Made by a program: the position numbers and the translations under genes
Part shown: piece after piece, positions 11,672 to 22,849 of the stretch
Numbering within the stretch: the first letter of the stretch is position 1
Layout of the letters: each line of letters begins with the position of its first letter
From: Kuschelorhynchus macadamiae
Lineage: Eukaryota; Arthropoda; Insecta; Coleoptera; Curculionidae
DNA: 64,000 bases
NCBI GenBank assembly: GCA_030620095.1
Contig: JAUTXW010004695.1
Coordinates: 868,001-932,000 of the forward strand
Direction of reading: 5' to 3'
Notes under the pieces: generated by a model
Database searches by the model: none
What the model saw: only the letters and a program-made list of their open reading frames with translations
Told to the model about the DNA's origin: nothing

Positions 11672-12267
11672 TCAGGTGAGTTCAATTGGTCTCAAATCTG
11701 GTGACAAAGGTTTTCGGGACATTGTAAAGTAGCCACTGCTTCACGTTTTTGGCAGTGTGCTTAGCATCATTGTCTTGTAGTTTCTAATTGCTATCAAGAC
11801 CTAAACGATCAACTCTTGTAAACAAATTAGCACGCAATATGTCAATGTATTTCATATGATCCATAATACCCTCAACAAAGTGTAAATTTCCTACTCCAGC
11901 CGCCGAACATCGAACTGAAGATCAAACCCCAAACGATGACACTACCGCCTCCATGCTTCACTGAAGATACTATATTTTCCAGTTTTAACTTCTGATTAAC
12001 CTTCCTCCAAACGTTGCTTCATCTATCACATCCGTAAATGTTAAACTTATTTTCATCAGTAAACAACATCTGTTTCCAGAAATCAGTAGTTTCCTTTTGA
12101 TACTCCAAAGCATATGATACTCGTTTTTGTTGATTTATTTTCGAAACCAAGGCTTTCTTCTATGCTTTCTTTCATTATAAGCATTACTTCTTAATACTTT
12201 GCGCACATTTTCATCATGCACTATTTCATTAGTAGCTGTTGCCATCTAGGACGTTAAAGTCGGAGCG

Positions 12268-12965
12268 CTTTTTTTGGAATCTTTTTTTACCATTTTTATT
12301 AACAGACGGGTAAAGTACGGGACACGAAAGAAAACCGGGCGGTCCTTAAAATAAAGGTTCATAGTCTTAAGCAAGCGGAAAAGTAAAATTTGTGTACGCA
12401 AATAAATTTTGTTATTTTATTTGTTGTAACCTATAAAGTGCGCCAGCTTTTACGGAATAATCGAGGATTTAGTAAATTTCGCACTGGTCCACTTGTAATT
12501 GGGATGTTCCTAGAGTCTCCATGAACTTGCCGCTAGAAGGTTCTAGCTATTTCCAGTGGCGCCTATACATTTCGAGCATTTGTTTTCATTTCTATATAAA
12601 TGCGTTGCGTTTTTTTGGGATCTTTTTTTTACCCTTTTGCGTGCGGGACACGAAAGAAAACCGGGAGGTCCTTAAAATAAAGGTTCATAGTCTTAAGCAA
12701 GCGAAAAAGTAAAATTTGTGTACGCAAATAAATTTTATGTTATTTTATTTGTTGTAATAGTTTGCCGCTTCACCTATAAAGTGCGCCAGCTAAGTGGTAC
12801 GGAAAATTAATCGAGGATTTAGTAAATTTCGCACTGGTCCACTTGTAAATGGAATGTGCCTAGAGTCTCCATTCACTTGCCGATAGAAGCTTCTAGCTAT
12901 TTCCAGTGGCGCCTATACATTTCGAGCATTTGTTTTCATTTCTATATAAATGCGTTGCGTTTAAT
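12268..12965 (+). repeat. Tandemly duplicated 5' arm of family G copy 2
   Basis: Two copies of one unit of about 340 bp lie head to tail (from about 12268 and about 12606). Both contain ggtccttaaaataaaggttc, the gtacgcaaataaatttt run and catttcgagcatttgttttc. The second copy runs directly into the transposase. The same arm is present in reverse at 3019-3540. Confidence 0.85.
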
Positions 12966-12994
12966 TCGAATTATTATTTCGAAGTAACGAAGGC

Positions 12995-13936
12995 GAGCAA
13001 AAGAGGAAAAACAATTCGAAGCGGTGCACGTGAAGTTATTGCGAGCGTTATAAAGGTCTGTACTAGAGAAGCTGAAAATAATTATTTGACTATTCCAATT
13101 CAAAATCGAACAGAACGCGCTGCATTTTACACTGGTGTTTCGGAAAGCAGTGTAAGAAAAATTCAAAGAGAACATAATGAAGGCTCATGTTCTACTTCAC
13201 CTTTAAAATCTCCTGGTAAAAAAGACCCCGATTATCATACAAAGATAAAATTGACGATGGTGATTTTCAAGCAATTCGACGAACAATAGGGGATTTTTAT
13301 GTAAACTTGAAGAAGATTCCGACCTGCAAACCCCTACTTTGTGCTATAAAGAACAAAATAGGTTTTCAGTAAGGGTATAAAACCTTAAATCGGCTTTTAC
13401 GATCAAATGGTTTTGTTTGGCGCAAGTGCCAAAATTAACGAAAATTGCTCATTGAGAAAACAAATATTTTTCACTGGCGGGTGAAATATCTATCAACTGT
13501 AAGGCAATATAGGCAAGAAGGACGCAATATTGTGTATCTAGACGAAATCTGGGTAGATAATGATATGACAGTGAACAAATGCTGGCAAAGTGAAAGTGTT
13601 ACAGGTGTTGTTCAGGGAATCCGCTTTAGTAGTCGCTTTATTATAGTTCATGCTGGTTCAGAAGTCGGATTTGTTCCAGGTGCTGCTTTAGTTTTTCGCT
13701 CGGGACTAACAACGGAAGACTATCATGGACAGATGAATAGAGATAATTTTGAAAAGTGGTTGCTCGAGAAGCTTCTACCTAACATTCCTCCCAAATCAGT
13801 CGTGGTAATGGATAATGCGTCTTATCATTCTCACGTAGAAGATAAAGTGCCAACTACGTACTCTACAAAAGCTCATATGATATCGTGGTTTAAATCGAAC
13901 AATCTTGATGTGATCCAACATGGAGAAAATATCATT
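12995..13936 (+). pseudogene. Tc1/mariner superfamily transposase, family G copy 2
   Basis: The frame begins ASKRGKTIRSGAREV; the start ATG found in copy 1 (MASKR) is mutated here. The N-terminal helix-turn-helix segment has SVRKIQREHNEG. After a frameshift near 13250 and a stop near 13370, the catalytic part is open from 13445: YLDEIWVDND with the first Asp, GFVPGAALVFRSGLTTED, and VVVMDNASYHSHVED with the second Asp, about 90 residues apart. The third acidic residue and the C-terminal third are missing: after HGENII a stop follows and homology ends near 14018. Together with copy 1, which retains the C-terminus, the family can be followed along its full length. Confidence 0.8.
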
Positions 13937-14067
13937 TAGGTATATGAAGTAATATCAGCCAACAAGCCTAGAGAAAAAAAGTATAAAATTGACGGTCTTT
14001 TACGTAACCTCGGTCAAGTTAAAGGGTGGTGATTCTTGGACCTTTTTAAGAAAAAGTTTAATATGAA

Positions 14068-14356
14068 CCTAAAAGTCTTAACTTTGGAGATACAGGGTTT
14101 TAAAAAAACATTTTTTTATCCTAATTCTGATGCTATTATAGATAAATAACTATGTGAAATTTGATACACGTCTTTTATGCATAAAAGGGCATTTTTTATT
14201 AACAATCAATTTTTGAAATTTCCTATGCTCCTTAATGCGTAGAAGACGTGTATCAAGTTTCAGGCAGTTATCTACAATACTATCAGAATTGGGATAAAAA
14301 AAATGTTTTCTTTTTAAACTTTACCATCCTGTATCTCAAAAGTTAAGACTTTTAGG
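14068..14356. repeat. Imperfect palindrome (fold-back element)
   Basis: The left half from cctaaaagtcttaact and the right half ending agttaagacttttagg are reverse complements over roughly 120 bases each. They share gatacacgtctt/aagacgtgtatc near the centre, with a loop of about 50 bases. A hairpin of this size is typical of fold-back MITEs or of an inverted duplication. No coding sequence is present. Confidence 0.8.
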
Positions 14357-14840
14357 ACATAAAAACACCTCCTTTAACATCAGCACGCAATTAGGAAACG
14401 CCCTGTATAGTACTTCACATGACGGCCCCTGTATAAAGTAATATGACAAACGGAGACAGACGGCGACTTTTGGCATACCCGAGTAGCCCAAAGTCGAACT
14501 GCATAAATTAAAATTTTGATAAATCTCGTTCACTGGATCTAATGCTGGCTACCCTTATAAAATCTGGACTTGTAAATCGTGTATCACTATACTGGGTGGT
14601 CCAATATTAGTGCACGTAGGCAGTAGCCCGGGAACCGTTAATGACAGAACTCAAGAAAAAATATATTTATAAATAAATCGATCAAGAAAAATCAAAATTA
14701 AATCAATTTAAAATTCGAAAATACACAAAAGAGACATAGAAGTGCGGTACACGAAAGAAAACAGACGAATATAGATATAGGTTCATTAAGCATAGTTACA
14801 TTTTTTAATTATCTGAAGTGCATATAGTCAAAAAGGAGTG
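14357..14840. other. Non-coding stretch
   Basis: No gene recognised. A short run with cacgaaagaaaac near 14750 resembles a motif in the family G arms at 12315 and 12652. Confidence 0.4.
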
Positions 14841-14844
14841 CCAT

Positions 14845-15155
14845 ATTATTTAAAGAACGACGGGATACCACTGGCTTAAAGAGATTTCTTGGCCGACCTT
14901 TCTAAACCGATTGATTACGCCCGATTTTCTTTCGTGCCGCACTTTATCACGGTCACTTAATACTCTTGGTCGTTCATATTTGGGTTTATTACTGACAATG
15001 CCGGTCTTTTTATATTTTTTGATAATTGACCATAATGTGGCTCTATCTAGTTTTTCTTACTATTTTAGCGATTTCACCATAATTCTTTCCATCTTGAAAT
15101 TTTACAATTAAATTTCGTATTTCAACTCCTGTTTACTTTTGTTTTATTATTCATA
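14845..15155 (-). pseudogene. Tc1-like transposase N-terminal fragment
   Basis: On the minus strand, EIRNLIVKFQDGKNYGEIAK is the first helix-turn-helix of a Tc1 transposase. After a stop and frameshift, LWSIIKKYKKTGIVSNKP and RVLSDRDKVRHERKSGV follow, the linker and start of the second DNA-binding domain. Homology stops after QEISL. The catalytic domain is absent. A short unrelated flank follows on either side. Confidence 0.75.
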
Positions 15156-15990
15156 GTTAAAAAAAAATAACAATTCCAAATTCTACCTAACAAGTCATGT
15201 TAAAGATACTAAAAATGGTAATTTTTCAAATATCAATAATCGCATAATCGAATTTTGATTGACACGCGCCTTCTTTGATTTATATCTGAAAACTGTGTCC
15301 GCTGAATGGAGGCTTTTGTGAGCCGCGCTTTTCAATAGATATTTCTTTCTGGGCAAATAAAGATACATGTTGTTTGTTTATAAATCTTTTATGAAAGATG
15401 AAAGTTAATCAATATCTATTGATATAATTTTTTACTTCGTTAATTTTTATAATTTATAGCTCTTTATCTAGCACAATATTAGTTGGCAATCTAACAATCG
15501 TATCACTTTAACCATGGTATAACAATAATTATTTTCCATAGCTAATTATGATTGAGTTTTGTCACTACCAAATGAATAAAACCAAATATGTTAATTCTTA
15601 TACTTTTACGTGAGAAAACATCAATATAAAACCTGACAAACAATTCCTAATAACATGGTAGTGTTGCTAGGCCACACATTACGGTATCAGATACTGTAAT
15701 GTTCGATTTACCAGCCGCAAATCAGTACATGGTAAGTAAACTAGATAGTAAGAGATAATAGTAATTTAAGTCCAGAAAATACTGTTTTTTTGATGTACAC
15801 TATTTTTTGCCAACTGAGTGGAATAACAAATAAGTAAAGCATGTTTCTCTATACTATTCATAATACCAATTTCCCGGACGCTTTATCTTTGAGAAAGCAG
15901 CGCTTTTCTAGTCCGGGAAATACAGTATTACTTTTTCAAAGAAAGTGTCAGGGAAGTGGCTACTTTCCGGACGGTTGGCGAAAATAATTT
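15156..15990. other. Non-coding stretch with a small palindrome
   Basis: No gene is seen. At 15869-15921 an 11-bp perfect inverted repeat (atttcccggac/gtccgggaaat) encloses 31 bases that are themselves partly self-complementary around gcagcgctt. Confidence 0.5.
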
Positions 15991-16011
15991 ATTAACTCTT
16001 TTAAAGGCCAT

Positions 16012-16900
16012 TTGACTTCCCTACCAAATAATGTCTCTACTACTGCTGCGGAAAAACTGAATTCTAGGTATTCCAGGGAAAGTATTTACTTATATCCGAC
16101 AGATCCATTAGAGATAGAACGTCTTATTAACAAGACTACAGGAAAACCGTCGGCCGGCTTGGACGATTTCTCCAGAAAACTCCTCAAACAAGTTTAATCC
16201 ATAACCTCCCCTATGTTAAGTGACCTAATCAACGAGTCTTTCAGTACGGGTATTTTTCCATCCCAACTAAAAGAATCCAAGTGTTTTCCAGTTTTTAAAC
16301 AAAAAGGTTCCAGTAGTGAAATGTCAAATAACCACGCCATATGTATTCCAAGTCAAATAGCAAAGATTTTTGAGGCTGCTTGTTCTATAAGACTAACATA
16401 TTTTCTCCAAAAATGTAATTTATTCACCCCATGTCAAAACGGATTTCACTATTACCGCTCTTCACTCATGGATCTCCTCTATATATGAAGCACTTAACAA
16501 CTAACGACATACCATAGAATTTTTCTTCTTGAATTAATATATATACATATATAACCTATACATGAGCTATTTCCTTTTTCAAGGGTCCTAAGCAGGCCGT
16601 TACAATTGACAATACATGGCCATAAAGTTGTACAATAAGATGATTGATGATGATGATGAAATATTAAAATATTTTTGACTGACAGAGCCTTTTATACTGT
16701 CAGAAAATTTATGCAAATCTAATAATAGTCTCTCCTACTTACGTATGTTACAGAATGATTCTTATGGAATGTTGTTTATAGATAGGTGAATTTTCTTTGA
16801 TGCTGTTTCTTTACACACTATTTTATATATTGACTACTCTTAATATCGCGAGGATGTTTTTTAACACTTTAATGAAGAATAAATGTATTTGTATTTGTAT
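16012..16900 (+). pseudogene. LINE (CR1/Jockey-type) reverse transcriptase fragment with 3' tail
   Basis: One frame from 16012 to 16488, broken by a TAA at 16195, gives the fingers part of a non-LTR reverse transcriptase: AGLDDFSRKLLKQV, LINESFSTGIFPSQLKESK, and IPSQIAKIFEAA. The palm and the catalytic FADD motif are missing. Downstream, non-coding sequence ends at about 16870-16898 in aataaatgtatttgtatttg, the kind of short repeated tail that ends CR1-type elements. The copy is thus internally deleted but keeps its 3' end. Confidence 0.75.
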
Positions 16901-17272
16901 AAATATTGAGTGGTCAGAATAAAGCGCAAATTTGACATTCTGAGGTATTCGAGGTCATGATGGTTTTACGTTAGAGTGGTGTATTATTAGGGGTTAGGAT
17001 CCAGCACGCGTATTCTGTATCGCCAATAGATAAGAAATTTCTTTCTAGAATAGAGAGGAAATTTCTTTCTATTTCATGAACCTATTTTGTACCACTTGCT
17101 CGGCTATAAAGAAATGTATATTATTGAAAGCGAACACATTGACCTGTTATTAGGGACTATGGGATTATTTCCTCAGTTTAGTTGGCAACATTTGTCTATT
17201 TTATGTTGTGACGTTTAGAAATGGGTGTAAAGTATAAATTAAAGTGCATTTGAATTTTTTTTTAATTTAATT

Positions 17273-17980
17273 ATGGACCTACTTTTTATGCATTATGTAC
17301 AGGAGATAGAAGAGGAAGAGCGACAAAACCAATTACGTTTGGAGAGAAGAATTTTGCGAGACGAACAAAATGCTTTTGAGTTACCCGAACGAGATTTCCG
17401 GAAATTTTTCGGTCCACAGTTGGTTCAAGACCTTATTCATGTTCTTACTCCCCATATGGATGTAGGTACTAAAGTGACGAAGGTTCATACGCATATAAGG
17501 ATCTTGGGGGCCCTAAGATTTTTTGCCCAGGGCTCGTACCAGAAAGCGGTTGGAAATGAAGTGTATGTTGCCCTGTCTCAACCTGCATTTAGCCAGGCAC
17601 TATCAGATGTTTTTTTGGCCTTAGAGGCCATGGCCCATCAGTGGATAAAATTTCCTTTAACTGAAGCTGAAAAACCAGAGAAGAAAGAGGCGTTTATGGC
17701 CCAATTTGGGTTTCCGGGGGTAATAGGGTCATTGATGTAGGTGTAATCTACCTTGATGTGAAAACTTAAAAACATGTTTGTAAATAATAAATTTGGCTGA
17801 CGCCTTATCAAAAGACAGCGATAATAGAAACGTCCTAGCAAAACTTGAAATGGTCTTTCTATTCTTCTCTACCGAACGAAGCGTTCGTGCGACACGTCCG
17901 CTGCCGAAGTAGCATTCAGAAAAAGTTTGGGGTGTGGAAAGAGTTTATAGAAAGATATTTCCTTTTACGAGTGGTACGGA
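17273..17980 (+). pseudogene. PIF/Harbinger transposase (HARBI1-like) N-terminal part
   Basis: The open part (to 17740) contains RNQLRLERRILRDEQNAF, LPERDFRKFFG, VHTHIRILGALRFFAQGSYQ, ALSQPAFSQALSDV and GFPGVIGS, in the order seen in HARBI1-like transposases. The first catalytic aspartate (normally in G-x-I-D-C-T-H-I) is reached as GSID after a frameshift, but the following residues are degenerate (VGVIYLDV). Homology fades over the next 200 bases. Methionine 17273 is a plausible start. No matching Myb-like second gene of autonomous Harbinger elements was found. Confidence 0.8.
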
Positions 17981-18024
17981 ATACGTGCTCAGTACAAGAA
18001 ACAAGACTATATTTTTAAATTGTC

Positions 18025-18056
18025 GACGTTTCGCAACTCTATTGTTGCATCTTCAG
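18025..18056 (-). ncRNA. Minimal hammerhead-like motif (PLE terminal fragment)
   Basis: On the minus strand: CTGAAGA, an extra T, a GCAAC/GTTGC stem with loop AATAGA, then GAAACGTC. This is the same layout as the PLE arms at 4.9 and 7.6 kb but with a different stem sequence, so it comes from another PLE family. No PLE coding sequence is attached. Confidence 0.6.
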
Positions 18057-18083
18057 GACACATATATAGATTTTATATCCTGC

Positions 18084-18266
18084 ATGAAACCCATATTATC
18101 AGTCTTTACCTACTCCGTTGGTTATCAGATATTTGACCGATATAAGTTTCTAAATAGTTTTTGATAACGGTCTTCTTGTTTTTATGTTAAAGTGGTGTAT
18201 TATTTGGCGTTTAGGAAATATCTGTGGACCAACGGAGTAAATAAAGACTGATAATATGGGTTTCAT
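18084..18266. repeat. Palindromic element with about 50-bp arms
   Basis: The left arm starts atgaaacccatattatcag and the right arm ends with its exact complement. The arms stay largely complementary for about 50 bp and enclose about 83 bp. A run inside the loop (gtggtgtattatt) resembles 16975-16990 upstream. The structure is that of a small fold-back MITE. Confidence 0.8.
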
Positions 18267-18274
18267 TTTAAGAT

Positions 18275-18640
18275 GGCGAAACGAAATGGCGGCCAAATAA
18301 ATTTTTTTAAAAAATCATCGTAAAAAAATTGTTTTCAATTTACTTTAAATTTTGGGATAAACTGGTACGAATATGGTAAAAACTATTTATTGAATTTATT
18401 TTAAATTATGCCCAAAAGTTAAGTGTGACATAGGTAGAAAGAAAATGATAAAATTTTGGTAGGAATCCAATATCATCAAACAAAATGGCGCCCAATAAAA
18501 ACGAAATGTATATGTAACACTTATATACCGTGACTATGTATTGAAGAAAACTGAGTCACACTTCATTATTCCGAACAAATGGAAAAAAATCATACGAAGG
18601 AAGTTCCGGGTAAAGGAAATTTACGGATTTTTTTATTTAT
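18275..18640 (-). repeat. CCATTTTG-repeat element copy (minus)
   Basis: This is the reverse-oriented copy of a family seen in full at 22850-23795. It contains several aaaatggcg modules and ends at aggaagttccgggtaaagg, the family 5' end read in reverse. It is non-coding. Confidence 0.75.
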
Positions 18641-19490
18641 ATAATAAAAATATTGTATTTTTAAATTCGAGTAACTGTAATTGTAAAATATTAAACTAGT
18701 CCGACGACAAAATTCAACTCAATAATTTTTGTCTAAAGTTATTATTTATACTTTAGAAATTCCATGGTAGATAAACATTCGTAGGGCGAAATGAAACTAC
18801 TTTTAAACAGCTCGGTAACAGGAGCCAGTGTCGATCGGGTTTGAAACTAGGGGCCTCGCCTATTATCTGCGATTTTTAAGTGCCGACGCCCCATTGCGGC
18901 AACTTATATTTTTATTCAGTAAACTTTGGTTTTACCTTCAGAATAAACATAATTTTAATCGGTTAGCCAGACTTTGTTTTAACTTATTACAGTCATATTT
19001 AGTAAAATATCTCTTGCACAACAGAAAAGAGACCACTCATATTTTATATCTTAGTGCAACGATGTAGAATTAAAATATGACTAATGAAAAAACAAGACAT
19101 TCGTAAATACTGAGAATTCATAGAAATGGAATGACTTTCTATTAAAATCAGAAACAACAACGATAAACGAAGCGTAAAGATCATTACTTCAGGAATCTCG
19201 AAACCGAAAGTTGAGTCAGAGTGGAAAATTAATAAATTAAGAAGCTGGTTACGACCATCAGTCATCGTGTATCACGTTTTTAGGGCGTTTTTCAAAACAA
19301 GGACAACACACAAGCACGCCAATTCCTTAACAGTCCATAAATCATGCTGAGGAGTCAACGGTTATCTATAATTTATGTCCTAAGTTCCTTATAAAAGTGC
19401 TAAAGTATCTGTAAGAATTGAATTTATTGTTTTACTTCAAGATGAACTAAAAGAAACAGCGTTTTTAACCTGCTGCGTGTAATAAGTGGA
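18641..19490. other. Non-coding stretch
   Basis: No gene, terminal repeat or structured RNA recognised. Confidence 0.4.
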
Positions 19491-19498
19491 TCACTAGG
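19491..19498. repeat. 8-bp target-site duplication, left of hAT 3
   Basis: TCACTAGG, repeated exactly at 22623-22630. Confidence 0.95.
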
Positions 19499-22400
19499 CA
19501 GTGGCGGCTCGTCAGGGTAGGCCTCTGAGGCCGCGCCTCACCCCCAAAATAAAGGAAAAGAGAATTTTTTTATATAACTTTTTATCTATTACCAATTAGA
19601 AATATACTTTTTAACAGTTTTACAACATAATAACATTAAAAAAAAAAACAAAATATAATCCCATAATAAATATTTTAGAAAATAAATTCTGACCACATCA
19701 AAAAACCGGCCGTGCAATCCGTGCAAACCCATTCCTAAAGAAAGTGCTCTCGAATGAGGCGAAATAATTTTTGCTTGGAAAGTTTCGACTTCTGACCTAT
19801 TTATCAACGGCCGGTGCCGATGCCGGCGAGTCACCTGATTACGACAGAGCGGGATGGCGATTGCCGATGCACGCGTTTTCTATTGCATTCTTGAGGCGAT
19901 AAATCTGTAGCTTGGATATGCTTTTATTGGTTATTTAAATCACATGACTAGCGAAATATTCCAACGGCTTCTTTTTACGTGGTGCGTGCGGCTGAGAAAG
20001 AAATAGGAAATAGATTGCGATAATCGCTGATTGAGGGCGTTCTGTCTTTTAAGGTGAATAAATACGCGTGAGTAAGTTTTTGTTTTGTTTTGATTTGGTA
20101 AGTTGGACCGTTCCATTTTTTGTATTTGCTTTTTGCTTTTGAATTGAATCCTATTCACGACATTATTGCTTCATTAATTGAAACGCCTTTTTTAAGAAGA
20201 AGCGAAACTGAAAAGAAACAGATATTAGGTAGCCGTCCGACGCCGAAAATTTTAGCAATATTTAACGATAAGAGGCAAGGTAAAAAATATTCAAGAACTT
20301 TTCAAATATCTTGGTACGAAACTTATAGGTGGCTATGCGGAAGTATTTATAAAGAAAGCTTATATTGTTAGCCTTGTGTTTTAGTACGTTGCGTCAAAAA
20401 TAATTGGAGTTCAGGGGGCGGATATTCGGATTTAAAAAATTTTTCACGAGCAGTAAAATCGCATGAAAGTTCAAGAGAGCATATTAAAAATTCGGTAGCA
20501 CTTACAAGACTGGAGCAAAATAGGGCGACTATTGCGGATGCACTACAAGAAAATGCAAGTCTTAATAAAATTGTTTATAATGAAAATGTTCGAAAAAACC
20601 GTTTATTATTAAATTATTTAATTGATGTTACTATTACTTTGGGTAAACAGGACTTGGCATTTCGAGGTCATAATGAAACAACAGATTCTTTTAACCGTGG
20701 CAATTTTAAGGAAATATTTGCATGCTTAATAAAAAGAAATGCCGAACTTACTGAACATTGTGCTAAATTTAGTAATATTTTTACGGGACAATCTAAGACT
20801 ATACAAAATGAACTAATTGGTTGCATACATGACTATATTCAAGAATATATAAAAAAAGAAATCAATGACACCGATTGTTGTTTTTTTGGCGTAATTGCGG
20901 ATGATAGTACTGATATAACAGAAAAATCACAGTGTTCGATAACAGTTAGGTATGTGACCAACGGATCTTTAAAAGAAAGATTTTTAGGATTTTTTGACGT
21001 TAGCGATAATAGAACAGCAGAGAGCCTTTTTCACTTAATACAAAACAGCTTAGAGCCTTATGACTTTAAAAATAAATTGGTCGCGCAGTGTTACGATGGG
21101 GCTAGTGTTATGGCAGGTGAAATAAATGGGCTTCAAACAAAAGTTAGATCTATTGCTCCTTTAGCTATGTTTACTCATTGTTGCGCCCACAGATTAAATC
21201 TAGTTTTACAACAGGGAACAAAACTGATTACCCAAAGTCGTATATTTTTTGCCACTTTATTAGGAATACCAAATTATTTCCACCAATCACCAAAACGGTC
21301 TTTTGTGCTTAATCAGATAGTAGGTAAAAGAATTCCGCGAGCTGTAGAAACACGATGGTATACACGGTCTAAAATTTTAAACTTAGTGGCTAATTAATGG
21401 GACAATTTAATTATAGTATTTGAAACTATTATTAATGACTTAAGTTCTGGAACAGAATCTATTAATGGTGCAAAAGGATTTCTAAAGCATTTTAATGATT
21501 TCGAATTTTGCCTTTTAACGCATATTTATAAACAAATTTTTAGTTGCACTGATGTACTGTTTCAAATATTACAGTTAAAGCATTTAGATATAAATTACTG
21601 CATTTCGCAAATAAACCTTGCCAAGCAACGAATTATTGAATTTAGAAACGAGGACCATTTCAAAGAACTTTTCAATATTGCTAAAAAAGCCACTATTCTG
21701 CCAACTAACACACGTCGAGGGCAATGTTCTAGCGACTTTGAAATTTTTACTAAATATAAAATATTATATTTCGAAATAATAGATTGTATAATTCTTCAAT
21801 TAGGGACGCGGTTTGAAAATTTAAATAATTTAAATTTCTTTGCTTTAGTCGATTGCACAAAATATTCGGAATATGTTAAATGCTTTCCAGACGACTTATT
21901 AAATAATTTATTAAAAAATTATCCAAACATTTTTGACAGAGATAGATTAAAGAATGAGCTTTCTGTATTGTATAGGGATGAACAATTTTCAAATTTAGAT
22001 GTCGAAAAAAGTCTAGCTTTCTTATTTAAAGATTTTAAAGCAATTTTTGCGGAAGCATATAAGCTTTTTAATTTAGTTTTAACTATTCCCGCAACAAGTG
22101 TATCGGCCGAACGAAATTTTTCATGTCTTAAACGGATCAAAACCTACCTAAGAAATACAATGACACAAGAACGGCTTTCGGGTTTAGCAATGATGTCAAT
22201 AGAGCAGGAATTACTGTCAGAACTTAGTGAAGACCAAAACTTTTACGACCAAATTATAGATAAATTTGCAACCTTAAAAGACAGACGTATAGATTTAATG
22301 TACAAAAAGTCGTTTTTTTATCTTATTTCATACAACTATTTATTTTAAGTTTTAATAAACTAAATTATGTTTTTATTATCGCAATCACCGCTATATTTTA

Positions 22401-22622
22401 GTGATAGCTGTACATATTTTACTTGTTTTGTTTACTTTTTATTTACTTTTTTTAGAGTTTATTTTTTTAGGTTTAATGGGCTATTGGCGATGACCTCCAT
22501 TAAAAAAAAAGGTCAACGCGTCGCAGAATAATACCTCATGGGTGACGTGGAAATTTATTCACATTTAAACAAAATTAACCTCATGTAGCCTCACCCTTCA
22601 ATATACTCACGAGCCGCCACTG
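19499..22622 (+). mobile_element. hAT transposon 3, nearly intact
   Basis: The termini start cagtggcggctcgt and end acgagccgccactg, a perfect 14-bp inverted repeat, and are flanked by exact 8-bp duplications. Subterminal sequence is also partly shared (cctcaccc at both ends). It is a different family from the hAT copies at 9.2 and 38.9 kb, although the transposases share architecture. Confidence 0.95.
20120..22348 (+). pseudogene. hAT transposase with only two nonsense codons
   Basis: One continuous frame of about 742 codons is broken only by TAG at 20369 (between C and PC, probably from TGG) and TAA at 21395. No ATG is obvious; the frame is readable from about 20120, so the true start may be upstream or lost. 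In order: a TTF-type zinc finger (YSRTFQISWYETYRWLCG, then a Cys-x-Pro-Cys after the stop), GKQDLAFRGHNETTDSFNRG, the catalytic block GVIADDSTDITEKSQCS, AQCYDGASVMAGEING, the HCCAHRLNLVLQ motif, and the dimerisation domain LTIPATSVSAERNFSCLKRI with TQERLSGLAMMSIE. The absence of frameshifts suggests recent decay. Confidence 0.9.
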
Positions 22623-22630
22623 TCACTAGG
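22623..22630. repeat. 8-bp target-site duplication, right of hAT 3
   Basis: TCACTAGG, partner of 19491-19498. Confidence 0.95.
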
Positions 22631-22849
22631 TTTTTAGGGTAAATTTGGAGCTAAATATTCCGAAAACCAAAATATATATCACCATGCGTCTGTTAGCATT
22701 TAATAGTAAAAATTTTGTACACAAATGAGTGCCATATTTTTTCCAAATGAATAGATGAATTTTTATACGGGGGAATAAGAAAGGCATGATTTTTTTCTCC
22801 AGTGTTTATGATTCCCAGTTTCCTTCAAAAATGTTAAAAACAAAAATCG

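Larger units (their letters stand above)
9049..12255 (-). pseudogene. Tc1-like transposase, split by a hAT insertion
   Basis: On the minus strand the upstream half reads KRVSYALEYQKE, FTDENKFNIYG (first catalytic Asp), SSVKHGGGSVIVWG, LQDNDAKHTAKNVKQWL (second Asp) and SPDLRPIEL (catalytic Glu). It is then interrupted by the hAT at 9217-11663. Removing the hAT and one copy of its 8-bp target duplication restores the frame into EELDRRIR, apart from one TGA where Trp is usual, and the protein runs to a stop at 9049. The N-terminal DNA-binding domain is missing beyond about 12255. The DDE triad is intact, but internal stops elsewhere make the copy dead. This is a classical Tc1 transposase by sequence. 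Confidence 0.85.

Noticed and set aside
12312..14945. Recurrent cacgaaagaaaa motif (12315, 12652, 14750, and reversed at about 14925) as a transposon end
   Set aside because: The reversed copy is coding sequence for HERKSG in a Tc1 fragment, so the similarity may be chance or shared ancestry; no terminal repeat can be supported.
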